Assembly (NCBI RefSeq): GCF_963664415.1
Contig: NZ_OY761445.1
Coordinates: 2,320,501-2,384,500 of the forward strand
Source of the DNA: an uncultured Desulfobacter sp.
GTDB lineage: Bacteria; Desulfobacterota; Desulfobacteria; Desulfobacterales; Desulfobacteraceae
Reading direction: 5' to 3'
Length of the DNA: 64,000 nucleotides
Made by a program: the position numbers and the translations under genes
In this document: positions 41,075 through 50,582 of the stretch, piece by piece
Position numbering within the stretch: the first letter of the stretch is position 1
Layout of the letters: each line of letters starts with the position of its first letter
Notes under the pieces: generated by a model
What the model saw: the letters and a program-made list of their open reading frames with translations, nothing else
Database searches by the model: none
What the model was told of the DNA's origin: nothing

Positions 41075-42139
41075 CTATTCTTTTGATTTTTTTTCTTTTG
41101 CTGCCTCTGTTACTCCTACAAGGCTTTGTATCTTTTTCACACTGTCAGGCGCCATATCCTCAAGAATTTCCATAAAATTTTTTTCCACCAGCCTGCCGGC
41201 GCGCTTCAACAGTAAAGGGACGGGACTGGCCGGCTCATTCTCGGCATAGTATTCGCAAATCACGTCCAGCATCCGGTGAATGTCACGCCTGCTTGTTATG
41301 GGCCCCGGATTCATGGAAACAGGTGCGGAGACAATTTGATCCGGTTGCGAAATATTGGTATTTTCATCCCTGTTTTGCTCATCTGAAATTTGGGGCGCCT
41401 GCCCGATCCGGTCGGCCATAATTTTGTTAACATTTTCCAAAACATTGACAAGTTGCTCAAACTTAACGGAATCCTCCGGCCCAACTTTTTCATCCAATAC
41501 TTTTTTAAGGGCGTTCACCTCTTTTAACGCATTATCAACATCACGCTGTGTTTTTTGCAGGATTTCGGGATCAGAATCCTTAAACGCCGCATCAATTAAT
41601 TGTATTCCAGGGAGTTCTTTCCCCGCCTCCTCATCTGTGGCCACAGGTTTTATTATTTTGTTGGCAATATGAATATCACGTAACCCGTAACGCCCCATTT
41701 TCGTGGAATCGCATAAGGGTATCCTCATGATGGGGGAAATAAAACGATTATCGTCATTAAGTTCCCACAATACATTAATCCGTTCGGTGGGATCGTTGTC
41801 ATCCTCAACATCAAGCAGAGGATAAACAGTATCCCAATACTGTTCAATGAATCCACGAATCAACCGCAAACCATCATATAGGCCGGAAATCCCCTGTACT
41901 TCTATCAAAGCCCTGGCCAAAATAACGGCAAGTCTCAGGTCATGGGTATTTCCCAACAGTTCCAGTGCCGTTTTTTGGATCTCTTTCCAGTTTGGCTTAC
42001 TCAACACCTTTCCATCCGGGTCTTGCTTTGGTTCTGTATTTCGCGAAAGCTCGGACAGATCGACAGAGGATGCTTCCTCTCCCGAAGGCGCTTCAGGCGA
42101 GATTTCTTTCAGCAGACTCTCCAGGTCAATTCGGCTCAA
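41075..42139 (-). CDS. tssA: T6SS protein TssA (ImpA type)
   Basis: The 354-residue protein has the ImpA N-terminal domain: LLGNTHDLRLAVILARALIEV near residue 65, GLYDGLRLIRGFIEQYWDTVYP near 90, then DNDPTERINVLWELND and MRIPLCDS. The C-terminal part ends with SRRDIHRMLDVICEYYAENEPASPVPLLLKRA in the usual TssA order. TssA caps and coordinates tube and sheath extension. It overlaps the end of tagF by 14 bp. Confidence 0.92.
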   Translation of the reverse strand: MSRIDLESLLKEISPEAPSGEEASSVDLSELSRNTEPKQDPDGKVLSKPNWKEIQKTALELLGNTHDLRLAVILARALIEVQGISGLYDGLRLIRGFIEQYWDTVYPLLDVEDDNDPTERINVLWELNDDNRFISPIMRIPLCDSTKMGRYGLRDIHIANKIIKPVATDEEAGKELPGIQLIDAAFKDSDPEILQKTQRDVDNALKEVNALKKVLDEKVGPEDSVKFEQLVNVLENVNKIMADRIGQAPQISDEQNRDENTNISQPDQIVSAPVSMNPGPITSRRDIHRMLDVICEYYAENEPASPVPLLLKRAGRLVEKNFMEILEDMAPDSVKKIQSLVGVTEAAKEKKSKE

Positions 42140-42812
42140 TGCGGTTCTCCCTTATGGTGTTCGTTCCATCCGTCAAGAAAGTTGAAAATGCGGATGCCGG
42201 CGGCAGTAACTCATACACCCGCAGACATGGCCTGACGTCCTTGGAACCGGCTGTAGTCCAGATACTGTATTCTGTCATAAATTTATCCATAAGGCCACTG
42301 CTTAAATCTGCCAGGGCTTGTTCCGTCCCCCCCATCGTCTCCATGTCAACATACAACGCCCCCTCCGGATTATTTTGGCAGCCGTCATACGGCCTGATGA
42401 CAGGAAAGTGGATATGATGCCTTTCTTCATCAAACCGTGACATGTCAAAATCATCCTGCAGCGCTGAAAGCGCAATATTTTCGACCTGCTCAAACCATTT
42501 TCCGGCCTGGATCAGCAGCCGGGAAACAGTCGTTTTTTCTGATATTGATACTGCCAGGGTCAAAGGGAAATACCGCCCCACCCTGTCAACACTGGGAATC
42601 AGCACCCCGGCCCATGCCTTTTCGCCACAAACACCGGAACTGAGGCAAAATCTCCAAATGGGGCTGGTCAAAAAAATATCCAACCATTCTGTCCCCAAAA
42701 CCTGTTGGCTTGCCGCAATGGAATCCTGGAGCCATGCATCCCACGCGTGTATAAAATCGGCAGGCAGTCCCCGGGAAACAAAATCTCCCAATATCGGAAT
42801 TTTGCCATACAT
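42126..42812 (-). CDS. tagF: T6SS regulator TagF
   Basis: I start at ATG 42812 (MYGKIPILGDFVSRGLP), the typical TagF beginning, with GAGGAGAG a few bases upstream; the open frame reaches 42854 inside tssM. The ~228-residue protein carries LDIFLTSPIWRFCLSSGVCG near 50 and VGRYFPLT near 80, family hallmarks. TagF represses T6SS firing post-translationally, in many systems by sequestering Fha. Presence of ppkA, pppA and an FHA protein here fits that pathway. Confidence 0.9.
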   Translation of the reverse strand: MYGKIPILGDFVSRGLPADFIHAWDAWLQDSIAASQQVLGTEWLDIFLTSPIWRFCLSSGVCGEKAWAGVLIPSVDRVGRYFPLTLAVSISEKTTVSRLLIQAGKWFEQVENIALSALQDDFDMSRFDEERHHIHFPVIRPYDGCQNNPEGALYVDMETMGGTEQALADLSSGLMDKFMTEYSIWTTAGSKDVRPCLRVYELLPPASAFSTFLTDGTNTIRENRIEPN

Positions 42813-42835
42813 TCCCAATCTCTCCTCGGCGAATT

Positions 42836-45800
42836 TCACAACGCCTCCGGGCAATGGAACGACTGCAGTTCAGTCGACCCAAACGGGTTGACAACACTTC
42901 CGGCAACCATTCTGTAACTGGCGTCATGTCCATTCACTGTGAATGTCACGGTAAATTGGTTCTTACTTTTCCTTGTCATCCTTGTACTGTCCAAGGCGCG
43001 GAACCAAGCCCATGGTCCTTCTTTCCGGTCTTGGAAGACGTTGCCGTCAAAGGTTCTGAACCCCCACTCAACCACAGACACAGGTGAACCGCCCGATTCC
43101 GGCCACTGAAATGTTTGGGTTCGAGACCGGCCATGACTATATTTAATGGTTTTGCCTCCGATACTCAGTTGGAATTCTTTTGCCGAAGCATCCAGGGATT
43201 CGGGCTTTAATTCAAATTTAATAAATGGCGTTGGGTTTCCCATAAAATAAATCTGTCGGATCCGTTCAGACCGTTTAAACTGTTCCAGGCTGCCGGCAGA
43301 CACCAACCCTAACCGATGGTTGTCTATCACTTTTTCCTCCCAGTCGGCATTAGAGAACGGCTTGATATATTCCCTTAAAAACGTATCAATAATCCCGTTT
43401 GACTGAAAAAAACGGTTGAAATCATCCAGGGATACATCTTCAGAACTGCTTTTTAACAATGGATACCGTCCGGCAAGTGTTTCCCTGTAGGGTGCCACCA
43501 CCTCAGCCTTCCATATACTGTTAAGCTCCAGTTTTGCAGATTTAAGCATGGTTTTCCGGGCTGATGCCGTCAGTGAAGAGAGCCAAGTATTGAACGGGCC
43601 AGGAAGTTGTTCCGCATACTTCCTGGTGGACGTAATTAAGTCGCCGCCACTTTGTATCCGCTGTTTTAAATCATCCAGGGCGACGTCTGAACTATCATAC
43701 CGGTCCATTAAATCACGCAGTTTTTCCAGCCTGGTGATGATTTCATCCAAAAGCGGTGGATCGTCTTCACTTTCCTTGATCAATTCATTTAGCCGTTTGA
43801 ACTGTTTGATCTTTCTTGATAATTCTTCAGAAAAAGGTGCTTTCCCCTCTAAAAAGGAGGTATTCGCATCGATTTCTTTGAGCAATTTCTTCAAGGGGTT
43901 GTCTTTGCCGGCGGTCAGGCGGTGGAGTATTTTGTTGGTATGATACACATCTTTGGACGGCTTGATGGACAATTTGTTTAATAAAAAAGCCCATTTCTGG
44001 ATATAGTCAATAAAATAAACCCGCTGAAGGTTGTCGTACAATGTTTTGGCGTCAGCCGTCCCTTTTTCTGCATCTGCGTTTTCCAACACCCAGTTCTGCT
44101 GTATGGCATTTTCAATAAACCCGGTTCCCTGCTTGTTGAAAATTTCATCGTATCCAATGGCAGTATACAATCCAGGTATGGACATTTTAAGGATTGAGGG
44201 CCCAAAAATCTGTTCAATAAACAGAATGTCTTCCACCTGGAAATCGTATTTTTTGATCGGCAGGTATGCGCTTTTCAGCTGATTATATATTTGTTTATAT
44301 AAAGGCACGGAATTGAGTTTTTCCCTTGCATCGGTAATCAGTATCGCATTCAGCGGTTTGAGATCCCGCTTAAAATCCGATAAAAGCAAATCTTTCATAT
44401 GGGTCCTGTAATCCACCCTGAACTGTTCCGGCTCTCTTTGAAAATTCTTGTCCCAGTCCTCTCCGATTATTTTCACGGCCAGATCAAGGTCTGCTTTTCT
44501 TTGCTCTGGAGAACGGCGCTCCAGCATCAAGTAGACTTTTAAAAGATCATAAAGATCCCCCGCCTTGTCCTGATTCATGGAACTGAATTGAGCAATGCCG
44601 ACGGCAAGGCGCTGCTCAAGCCGCCTTGTGATCACAGGAAGAAGCTGGGCTTTTAATAATTTTTCATAGAATCGGTCAATCTGGTCATTAATTTTGGACC
44701 GCTGATCCAGCCCCATGCCCATCCATTCGGCACTATTTTCCTGAACAAGGCCGGCGGATTTGAACAATGCCAGTTTTTCATGAAGATTTTTTACCCCGCT
44801 CTCCCAGTCATTGGCGGTACCGGAAATATTTTCATAGCCGGCAACGGCATCCTTAATTTCAACAAGATAACCTTTATTGTTGACAAAACTGAGCATCCAC
44901 CCCAGGAAGACAGCGGACGTGACCACAAGAACCGTTGCATAGGCCAGATATTTCAACCACCGTTTCCTATGTTCAACCCTGGGGTCTGCACCGGCCATTT
45001 CAGATTCAGGAAACACCACTTTTGCCAGCAGATCATAGATAAAATAGCTTTTGCCTTCACCACTGTATATGGGTACGGTTTGCTCATCCAGGCCATAGGT
45101 TTTTGACAAAACGCCCATGATCCGATCAATGGGCATTCCTTCCTGGGTGGCACTGGTAAAGTAGATGCCCCGGGTTAACAGGGGCCGTTCAAACCGGCTG
45201 GAGTCAAATGTTCGATGGATAAAATCCATAATCGCCGGTTTTATCAAGGCCATCTGCCTGGGAAAATCCATGATCAAGCTGCGGCGTCGGATATCCGGTT
45301 CTTCATGAACCCGGTTCAGCATCATCCGATTCAACCGGGTCAACAGCTCTTCAAAATCGGTGTTAAATCCTGTAAGAAATGCATTGGTCTGTTCCGGGTC
45401 ATTTCCCTCAAATGTCCTGCCCCAGACTTGCGCCCTTTCTTCCGGGCGGAAAAAGGCAAAAAAATCCGAAAATCCGGCAATAAGATCACATTTTGTAAAA
45501 ACCATATAGATGGGAAACTTAATCCCCAGGATCTCATGCAATTCCTCAATTCGCTTTCGAACCTCCCTGGCGTGCTGTTGTCTTTGCTCATCGGTTTTGC
45601 CTAACAAGTCGGAAATACTGGTCGCCACCAACACCCCATTTATCGGCCTGCGGGAACGAAATTCCTTGATGAGCTTAAGAAACCCCTCCCAGGCAGCCTG
45701 ATCAACAGCCTGGTGGCTGTCCTGGGTTGTATAGCGGCCGGCAGTGTCCAAAAAAATGGCATCATCGGTAAAAAGCCAGTCGCAGTTTCTCGTTCCTCCC

Positions 45801-46294
45801 ACGCCCTTTATGCCCTGTTTAAACGCCATATGATCTGAAAAAGAAGAGGCAATCCCGGAATTCATCAGAAGCGTGGTCTTACCGCAGCCGGGTGCGCCAA
45901 TGATCACATACCAGGGCAATTTATACAGATACTGGTTGTCACGCCCCTTGTTTGATCTGATGCGCTTAAGATTCTGTAACGCCTCCTCAAATTTTAACCG
46001 CAGGATCTTCAATTCTTCTCGTTGTTTTTCTTCGACTTCCAGTTCAGACTCAGCGATTTTGTCCATGAGCTGTTGATCAATTTTTCCGGACCGGGCTCTG
46101 ACGCCAAGGTTATACACCACCCAGATCACAACGATAAAAAGTATGACCAGCAGACGATTTATCTCAGGTGCCAAAATTCTTTTTCCTGCAAATCCGAACA
46201 AAGGGCCTGCAAACCAAATCATGACGCATATCGCGATAACACCAACACTTTGTATGAACCACTTCTGTTTAATAAATTTGATCAAAAATTTCAT
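42836..46294 (-). CDS. tssM: T6SS inner-membrane protein TssM (IcmF)
   Basis: The 1152-residue protein has two N-terminal transmembrane helices (~13-30 and 48-63). A cytoplasmic NTPase domain follows with Walker A GAPGCGKT (133-140) and DWLFTDDAIFLDTAGRY. A third helix is near 435-455 (YATVLVVTSAVFLGWMLSF). The rest is a long periplasmic IcmF-related region ending in a beta domain (PFGSTELQSF). It forms the transenvelope channel with TssL and TssJ. The start lies three bases after the tssL stop. Confidence 0.96.
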   Translation of the reverse strand: MKFLIKFIKQKWFIQSVGVIAICVMIWFAGPLFGFAGKRILAPEINRLLVILFIVVIWVVYNLGVRARSGKIDQQLMDKIAESELEVEEKQREELKILRLKFEEALQNLKRIRSNKGRDNQYLYKLPWYVIIGAPGCGKTTLLMNSGIASSFSDHMAFKQGIKGVGGTRNCDWLFTDDAIFLDTAGRYTTQDSHQAVDQAAWEGFLKLIKEFRSRRPINGVLVATSISDLLGKTDEQRQQHAREVRKRIEELHEILGIKFPIYMVFTKCDLIAGFSDFFAFFRPEERAQVWGRTFEGNDPEQTNAFLTGFNTDFEELLTRLNRMMLNRVHEEPDIRRRSLIMDFPRQMALIKPAIMDFIHRTFDSSRFERPLLTRGIYFTSATQEGMPIDRIMGVLSKTYGLDEQTVPIYSGEGKSYFIYDLLAKVVFPESEMAGADPRVEHRKRWLKYLAYATVLVVTSAVFLGWMLSFVNNKGYLVEIKDAVAGYENISGTANDWESGVKNLHEKLALFKSAGLVQENSAEWMGMGLDQRSKINDQIDRFYEKLLKAQLLPVITRRLEQRLAVGIAQFSSMNQDKAGDLYDLLKVYLMLERRSPEQRKADLDLAVKIIGEDWDKNFQREPEQFRVDYRTHMKDLLLSDFKRDLKPLNAILITDAREKLNSVPLYKQIYNQLKSAYLPIKKYDFQVEDILFIEQIFGPSILKMSIPGLYTAIGYDEIFNKQGTGFIENAIQQNWVLENADAEKGTADAKTLYDNLQRVYFIDYIQKWAFLLNKLSIKPSKDVYHTNKILHRLTAGKDNPLKKLLKEIDANTSFLEGKAPFSEELSRKIKQFKRLNELIKESEDDPPLLDEIITRLEKLRDLMDRYDSSDVALDDLKQRIQSGGDLITSTRKYAEQLPGPFNTWLSSLTASARKTMLKSAKLELNSIWKAEVVAPYRETLAGRYPLLKSSSEDVSLDDFNRFFQSNGIIDTFLREYIKPFSNADWEEKVIDNHRLGLVSAGSLEQFKRSERIRQIYFMGNPTPFIKFELKPESLDASAKEFQLSIGGKTIKYSHGRSRTQTFQWPESGGSPVSVVEWGFRTFDGNVFQDRKEGPWAWFRALDSTRMTRKSKNQFTVTFTVNGHDASYRMVAGSVVNPFGSTELQSFHCPEAL

Positions 46295-46297
46295 GGA

Positions 46298-47629
46298 TCA
46301 CCTGATATGAATGTCTATGCGACGGTTGATGGCCCGGTTCTCTTTAGAATCGTTCGGCACGATCGGTTCAGCGTACCCCATTCCCTTGGACGTTAGACGG
46401 TCAGCCAGTGAAGGCTGGGCCTTGCGCATGATTTGTTCGGCTTGTTGCGCCCGTGCCTCTGATAACTTGTGATTATCCGGAAACCGGATAGAAAATCGAA
46501 TTTTCTGGTTATCCGAATGCCCCAAAATATCAATCCGGAAGGTATCATTTTTCAATTCATCCGCAAGTTTTATAAAAATGGGATAAAGTGCCTTTTTTAT
46601 CTCATCTTTTCCGGACAAAAAGGCATTGGGGATACGGATAATGGGACCGTCAAGCACACTGACCTTGTTTTCGGCGATCTCCGATGACAGTAATTTTCTA
46701 AATCGGTCACTTTCATCAAAAGCCGGCTTTTGCTCCGATAAAACTTCGGCAGGTTCCGGTATCTTTACCGGATGTATCTCCTTTTTGTCCGGAATCGGTG
46801 TCAATGCGTCTGCACCAATGGCGACAATACGGTCATAAACCTTATCCGAGGCATTTGAAACCGTAAAAAGAAAGATGCTGAAGCTTACGAGCAAAAACAG
46901 ACCGGCAACGGCTGCAACAACCCACAGTGGAATATAACGGATTAAAGGATTGCTTATTGGTCTGCCATGCCAATGAACGGACAGGTTTCGATCAGGATCA
47001 CCTTCGGTCTGTCGTATCAAGCGGTGGAGTTCCTCGCGCTCCTCTTCAAGCCGTCGAAGACCTTGAGTTATTGTACGATACTTTCCCTGGAACCCCAGAC
47101 TCAGACACACATAAGCAAGCTTAAGCAATTCCAGCTTCCGGCTTGGCCGGCGTTTGAGGTTTTCGAGCTCATCAAAAAAAACATTCCCCATGTTGATGTG
47201 TCGAAAGAAAAACGCAGACAAATTATCATACTTCCAGTCGCTTTGATTACCCCATGGCGTATTCAATACCGTTTCGTCCAACAAAGCACATAAAAGCAAT
47301 TTTGCCACACGGACATCTTCTTCGGTAACGTTTTGCTCATAACAACGATGTTCAAACTGTTTAATTTCATTGATCAAGCTTTGATACAAGCCATCGATAT
47401 TATTATAAACCGGCAGATTTCGAATTTTAGGAATCAAGGACAAGATGGCAAATGCATTGGCAATAAAAATATTGGACTTTTCCAAATAAACGGCCCTGAT
47501 ATCCTTTTCCGGAACATCAGGGGGGGGGAATGCTTCCCGGGAGGGCTGAGGGATCTTCCTGCCAGCCGGTCTGGGTAGAACTATTGTTTTATCGTTATCG
47601 ACAAAATCAAAAGGATCTGATCCACTCAT
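46298..47629 (-). CDS. tssL: T6SS inner-membrane protein TssL with OmpA-like peptidoglycan-binding domain
   Basis: The 443-residue protein has the DotU/TssL cytoplasmic domain at ~50-230 (FANAFAILSLIPKIRN-type IANAFAILSLIPKIRN, LCALLDETVLNTPWG, FQGKYRTITQGLRRLEEER). One transmembrane helix lies at ~250-272. A periplasmic OmpA C-terminal domain (~325-443) has ILGHSDNQ, LSEARAQQAEQIM and NRAINRRIDIHI. The OmpA part anchors the membrane complex to peptidoglycan, so no separate TagL is needed. It is the last gene before tssM. Confidence 0.95.
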   Translation of the reverse strand: MSGSDPFDFVDNDKTIVLPRPAGRKIPQPSREAFPPPDVPEKDIRAVYLEKSNIFIANAFAILSLIPKIRNLPVYNNIDGLYQSLINEIKQFEHRCYEQNVTEEDVRVAKLLLCALLDETVLNTPWGNQSDWKYDNLSAFFFRHINMGNVFFDELENLKRRPSRKLELLKLAYVCLSLGFQGKYRTITQGLRRLEEEREELHRLIRQTEGDPDRNLSVHWHGRPISNPLIRYIPLWVVAAVAGLFLLVSFSIFLFTVSNASDKVYDRIVAIGADALTPIPDKKEIHPVKIPEPAEVLSEQKPAFDESDRFRKLLSSEIAENKVSVLDGPIIRIPNAFLSGKDEIKKALYPIFIKLADELKNDTFRIDILGHSDNQKIRFSIRFPDNHKLSEARAQQAEQIMRKAQPSLADRLTSKGMGYAEPIVPNDSKENRAINRRIDIHIR

Positions 47630-47644
47630 AATTCAAACCTTAAC

Positions 47645-48982
47645 TTAACCTTTTTTGATTGCCCAGAACTCCAGCTGAAGGTCTGGCAGATTACCGGAGA
47701 TATGTATGGCAATGCCGGCTGACTGCGTTAATTTTTCCCATAAATCACATTGGGTATTGAGTTCAAAATAGATAAATCCCGGGTGGTACGGCAACTCCTG
47801 GGGTGCCACCGGGAGATGATGAACAGCAATACCCGGGGTCAAAGATTTAATATATTCGTTGATTGTTTCAACCGGCGCAATGATGATCTGGTTGGGCAAA
47901 TCATCCCGGAGGGTTTTGTTGTCCACCCGGGCCTTGACGGCCAATACGAAAACAGCACTGTTGAGCAGACTCACATCCGGTCTGCGGGCGGCATATGTAT
48001 TGTATTTTGGATCTGAAAGCTCTATGGGAACAGCTCTTTGTTCATACACTTTCACCAGTAACTGCCGCAGATCCTCCATCACGGGTGTAAACGCTCCTTG
48101 AAGGTCATTATGACTGTAGGCCGGATAATCTACAGGGCGTCTTTTTTTGGAGAAAAAGGCCACCAATTCACCGGACAGTTGAATAACCAACTGATAAAAC
48201 CGTTCCGGATGCAGATCCGGAATTGTTGATAAATGTTTGAGCAATACCTGGTAACGATTGATTGTCTGAAGTAATAAAAAGTCAGAAATCCCGGCAACAC
48301 CGCCATGGCCTTCGGCACCCATTCGAGCGGCAATCGCCTCGCCGCGGATATTCAGCAGCCCCACCAGTTCCAGAATATATCCTTTTAAATTTTTTTCAGA
48401 TACACAATTGATATTGGGCGCAATAAATTTGTCGTCGATGATAATCTTTTTATCGGCCCGGGCTTCAACGATCCGTGCAACAGCCATGCATGTATAGCCG
48501 GCGCGTTCATCCCTTTCCATGAGAAGGCGTGTTTTCAGCCCGCCGGTATAAATACAAACGGAACCGTCACCGCCAATTGTAATATTGTTTTTTACATCCC
48601 GTTCACTGATCCTGTAACGAGCAAGGCTCTCCCGGTTATCCTCGCTGTCTGTTTCCACTGCATCCGGCCGCCGCACAGGCAACGAAAGATATACGGTTTC
48701 ATTGCCTGTATCATCAGGAACATCCACCGGCAAGGGCAACGCATCATCTCCGGGAAGATCAAAGGGCGTACCGTCCTGAAAAATACCTGAACATTTTTTC
48801 AAAGCAAATTTGCCTATCCCGAGAAGTTCAGTGTCAATAGCCAGATTGTGAAAGCCCCAGTTAAACGGCTGTATGCCCAGGGAGCGGGCATTGATCAAAT
48901 TTTCAAGAAAACGGTCATGTTGCTGAAAATGCTGAGCGGATAAGGGCATTCCCTCCAGCCATATAACCTTACTATTATTCAT
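47645..48982 (-). CDS. tssK: T6SS baseplate protein TssK
   Basis: The 445-residue protein begins MNNSKVIWLEGMPLSAQHFQ, followed by RFLENLINARSLGIQPFNWGF, as in other TssK (ImpJ/VasE) proteins. It carries LYLSLPVR, GYIWELVG-like GYILELVGLLNIRGEAIAARM near 205, and the C-terminal head PGIAVHHLPVAPQELPYHPG. TssK trimers link the baseplate wedges to the TssLM membrane complex. It lies between tagH and tssL. Confidence 0.95.
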   Translation of the reverse strand: MNNSKVIWLEGMPLSAQHFQQHDRFLENLINARSLGIQPFNWGFHNLAIDTELLGIGKFALKKCSGIFQDGTPFDLPGDDALPLPVDVPDDTGNETVYLSLPVRRPDAVETDSEDNRESLARYRISERDVKNNITIGGDGSVCIYTGGLKTRLLMERDERAGYTCMAVARIVEARADKKIIIDDKFIAPNINCVSEKNLKGYILELVGLLNIRGEAIAARMGAEGHGGVAGISDFLLLQTINRYQVLLKHLSTIPDLHPERFYQLVIQLSGELVAFFSKKRRPVDYPAYSHNDLQGAFTPVMEDLRQLLVKVYEQRAVPIELSDPKYNTYAARRPDVSLLNSAVFVLAVKARVDNKTLRDDLPNQIIIAPVETINEYIKSLTPGIAVHHLPVAPQELPYHPGFIYFELNTQCDLWEKLTQSAGIAIHISGNLPDLQLEFWAIKKG

Positions 48983-49019
48983 AATTGTCTGATTTTCCTA
49001 TCCTGTTTTAAACGGCAAT

Positions 49020-50507
49020 TCAGCTTTTCATCTCAGCATCCTCTATCCTCGACACCAACTCTTTATAGGCTTTGGCGAATTCATGATCAAAAAATCTTTT
49101 CGGCGTCTCTTTTACGATGTCATTATAGGCATTCTTATAAGCCTCCCAGCAATATTTGTTTTTCATGACATGTTTTTTTTCATATTGCTTTTCAAAATTT
49201 TGAGGGTCCAGGTGGTTGAGTAACTTCTGCAGAGTTGCCTGTACACCTGCGTTCACAGCCAACTGATGTTTTTTTACATCTTCATAACCTTCACGAACGG
49301 CAGAAACGGCATCCATAAAACCCGTTCTTTTATCTAACAACATGAGCTTGAGAGCGTCCTCTACAGTTGGAGAAAATTTAAGCGGATTATTTCTTTTTAT
49401 TTCAATCATTGTTTTCGTAATCCCGGTAATTTGACCTTTACTCTCAGCGCGCGCCCATAATACGTCCCTCAGTCCATCTGCAAGTTCTTTCAAAACGGTT
49501 CCGACTGTCTGCATGAATTCTGGAATCTCTTCGGGAAGAACCCCTTTTTCATCCTTTATTCCCAGGGCTTCAAGAAAAATTGCAATCAGCTCACTCCCTT
49601 CTTCTGCCATATCAGACGAAGGGATTCTATCCTTTTCAGTATCGGCACTTTTTGAGGACTCAGTCTCTTGTCGTGGTGTTTCAATACTTTTTGGACGTAT
49701 ATTCCCAGCGTTTGTCAATTTTTCTTGGGATGGCGGCGAAACGTCTGGAACTGAACCGGCATCATCTGTTTGGAGGTCCTTTTCCAACAAATCAAAACCA
49801 TCGTCAAATTGGGATTGCGAAAATAGTGAAGCGGTAGTCGTTGTCAACGTAGAAGTTTCACTCCGGCTATCGGACAAAATAGGTTCATCCAAGGAAGCCA
49901 GCAGGTTTTCCGGGTTGAAATTATCGGGGGGAGTTAATGGAAAAGATTCACGTGGTTCAGGGTGTTGATCTTCAGGCGCATCAGCGACAATCGAAGGGGG
50001 ATCATAATGCCCGGCAGTGGTTATGCCGGAATCAAAAACACCGGGAGGTTTTATTTCATTGTCCTGATCGGGAGGAGAAAAAAAAGGGGATGAACTTGGG
50101 GATTGCTCATTCTCATGGTCTTCTGCAGCACCGTTATCCTGCGCAAAAAACGTAATAGAGTTAGGCGCATGGGGAGAATGATCAGAAACATCAGATATGC
50201 TGACTTCTAATACATAATTACCAATTTCAAGCTTATCACCATTTTTCAGAGAATGGCTGCTGTTTCGTAATTCATGCCCTGTATCTAAAAAAAAGGAGCC
50301 GTTTGTGCTGTGGTCTTCTATATGGTAAGAATTATCGTCAAAAACAATACTAGCATGTTTGGACGAAACAATAAAATCAGGATCCGTCAAATGAAGATCA
50401 TTGTCCGGTGAACGGCCGATTGTTCCACTTTTTTTATCAAAAAGAACGGATAATTCTCTCTGTGGCGGACGTCCTTTGTAAGTTAAAACTTTAATCCTGA
50501 GTTGCAT
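49020..50507 (-). CDS. tagH: T6SS FHA-domain protein (TagH/Fha)
   Basis: The 495-residue protein has an N-terminal FHA domain (~20-95; GTIGRSPDNDLHL, SSKHASI, EDHSTNGSFF), which recognises phosphothreonine. A long, low-complexity, Pro/Ser/Asp-rich linker follows (~115-285). The T6SS-specific Fha C-terminal domain is at ~310-480 (NNPLKFSPTVEDALKLML, HQLAVNAGVQATLQKLL). In the threonine phosphorylation pathway the kinase PpkA phosphorylates Fha to trigger firing. The divergent ppkA/pppA pair at 54-56.5 kb supplies the partners. Confidence 0.94.
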   Translation of the reverse strand: MQLRIKVLTYKGRPPQRELSVLFDKKSGTIGRSPDNDLHLTDPDFIVSSKHASIVFDDNSYHIEDHSTNGSFFLDTGHELRNSSHSLKNGDKLEIGNYVLEVSISDVSDHSPHAPNSITFFAQDNGAAEDHENEQSPSSSPFFSPPDQDNEIKPPGVFDSGITTAGHYDPPSIVADAPEDQHPEPRESFPLTPPDNFNPENLLASLDEPILSDSRSETSTLTTTTASLFSQSQFDDGFDLLEKDLQTDDAGSVPDVSPPSQEKLTNAGNIRPKSIETPRQETESSKSADTEKDRIPSSDMAEEGSELIAIFLEALGIKDEKGVLPEEIPEFMQTVGTVLKELADGLRDVLWARAESKGQITGITKTMIEIKRNNPLKFSPTVEDALKLMLLDKRTGFMDAVSAVREGYEDVKKHQLAVNAGVQATLQKLLNHLDPQNFEKQYEKKHVMKNKYCWEAYKNAYNDIVKETPKRFFDHEFAKAYKELVSRIEDAEMKS

Positions 50508-50582
50508 ATTTTGGCCTCTAGTATTTCTGCCAATATCATAAAATGCCCATATACACCGACCCCAAAAAATTCAAGGCTTATC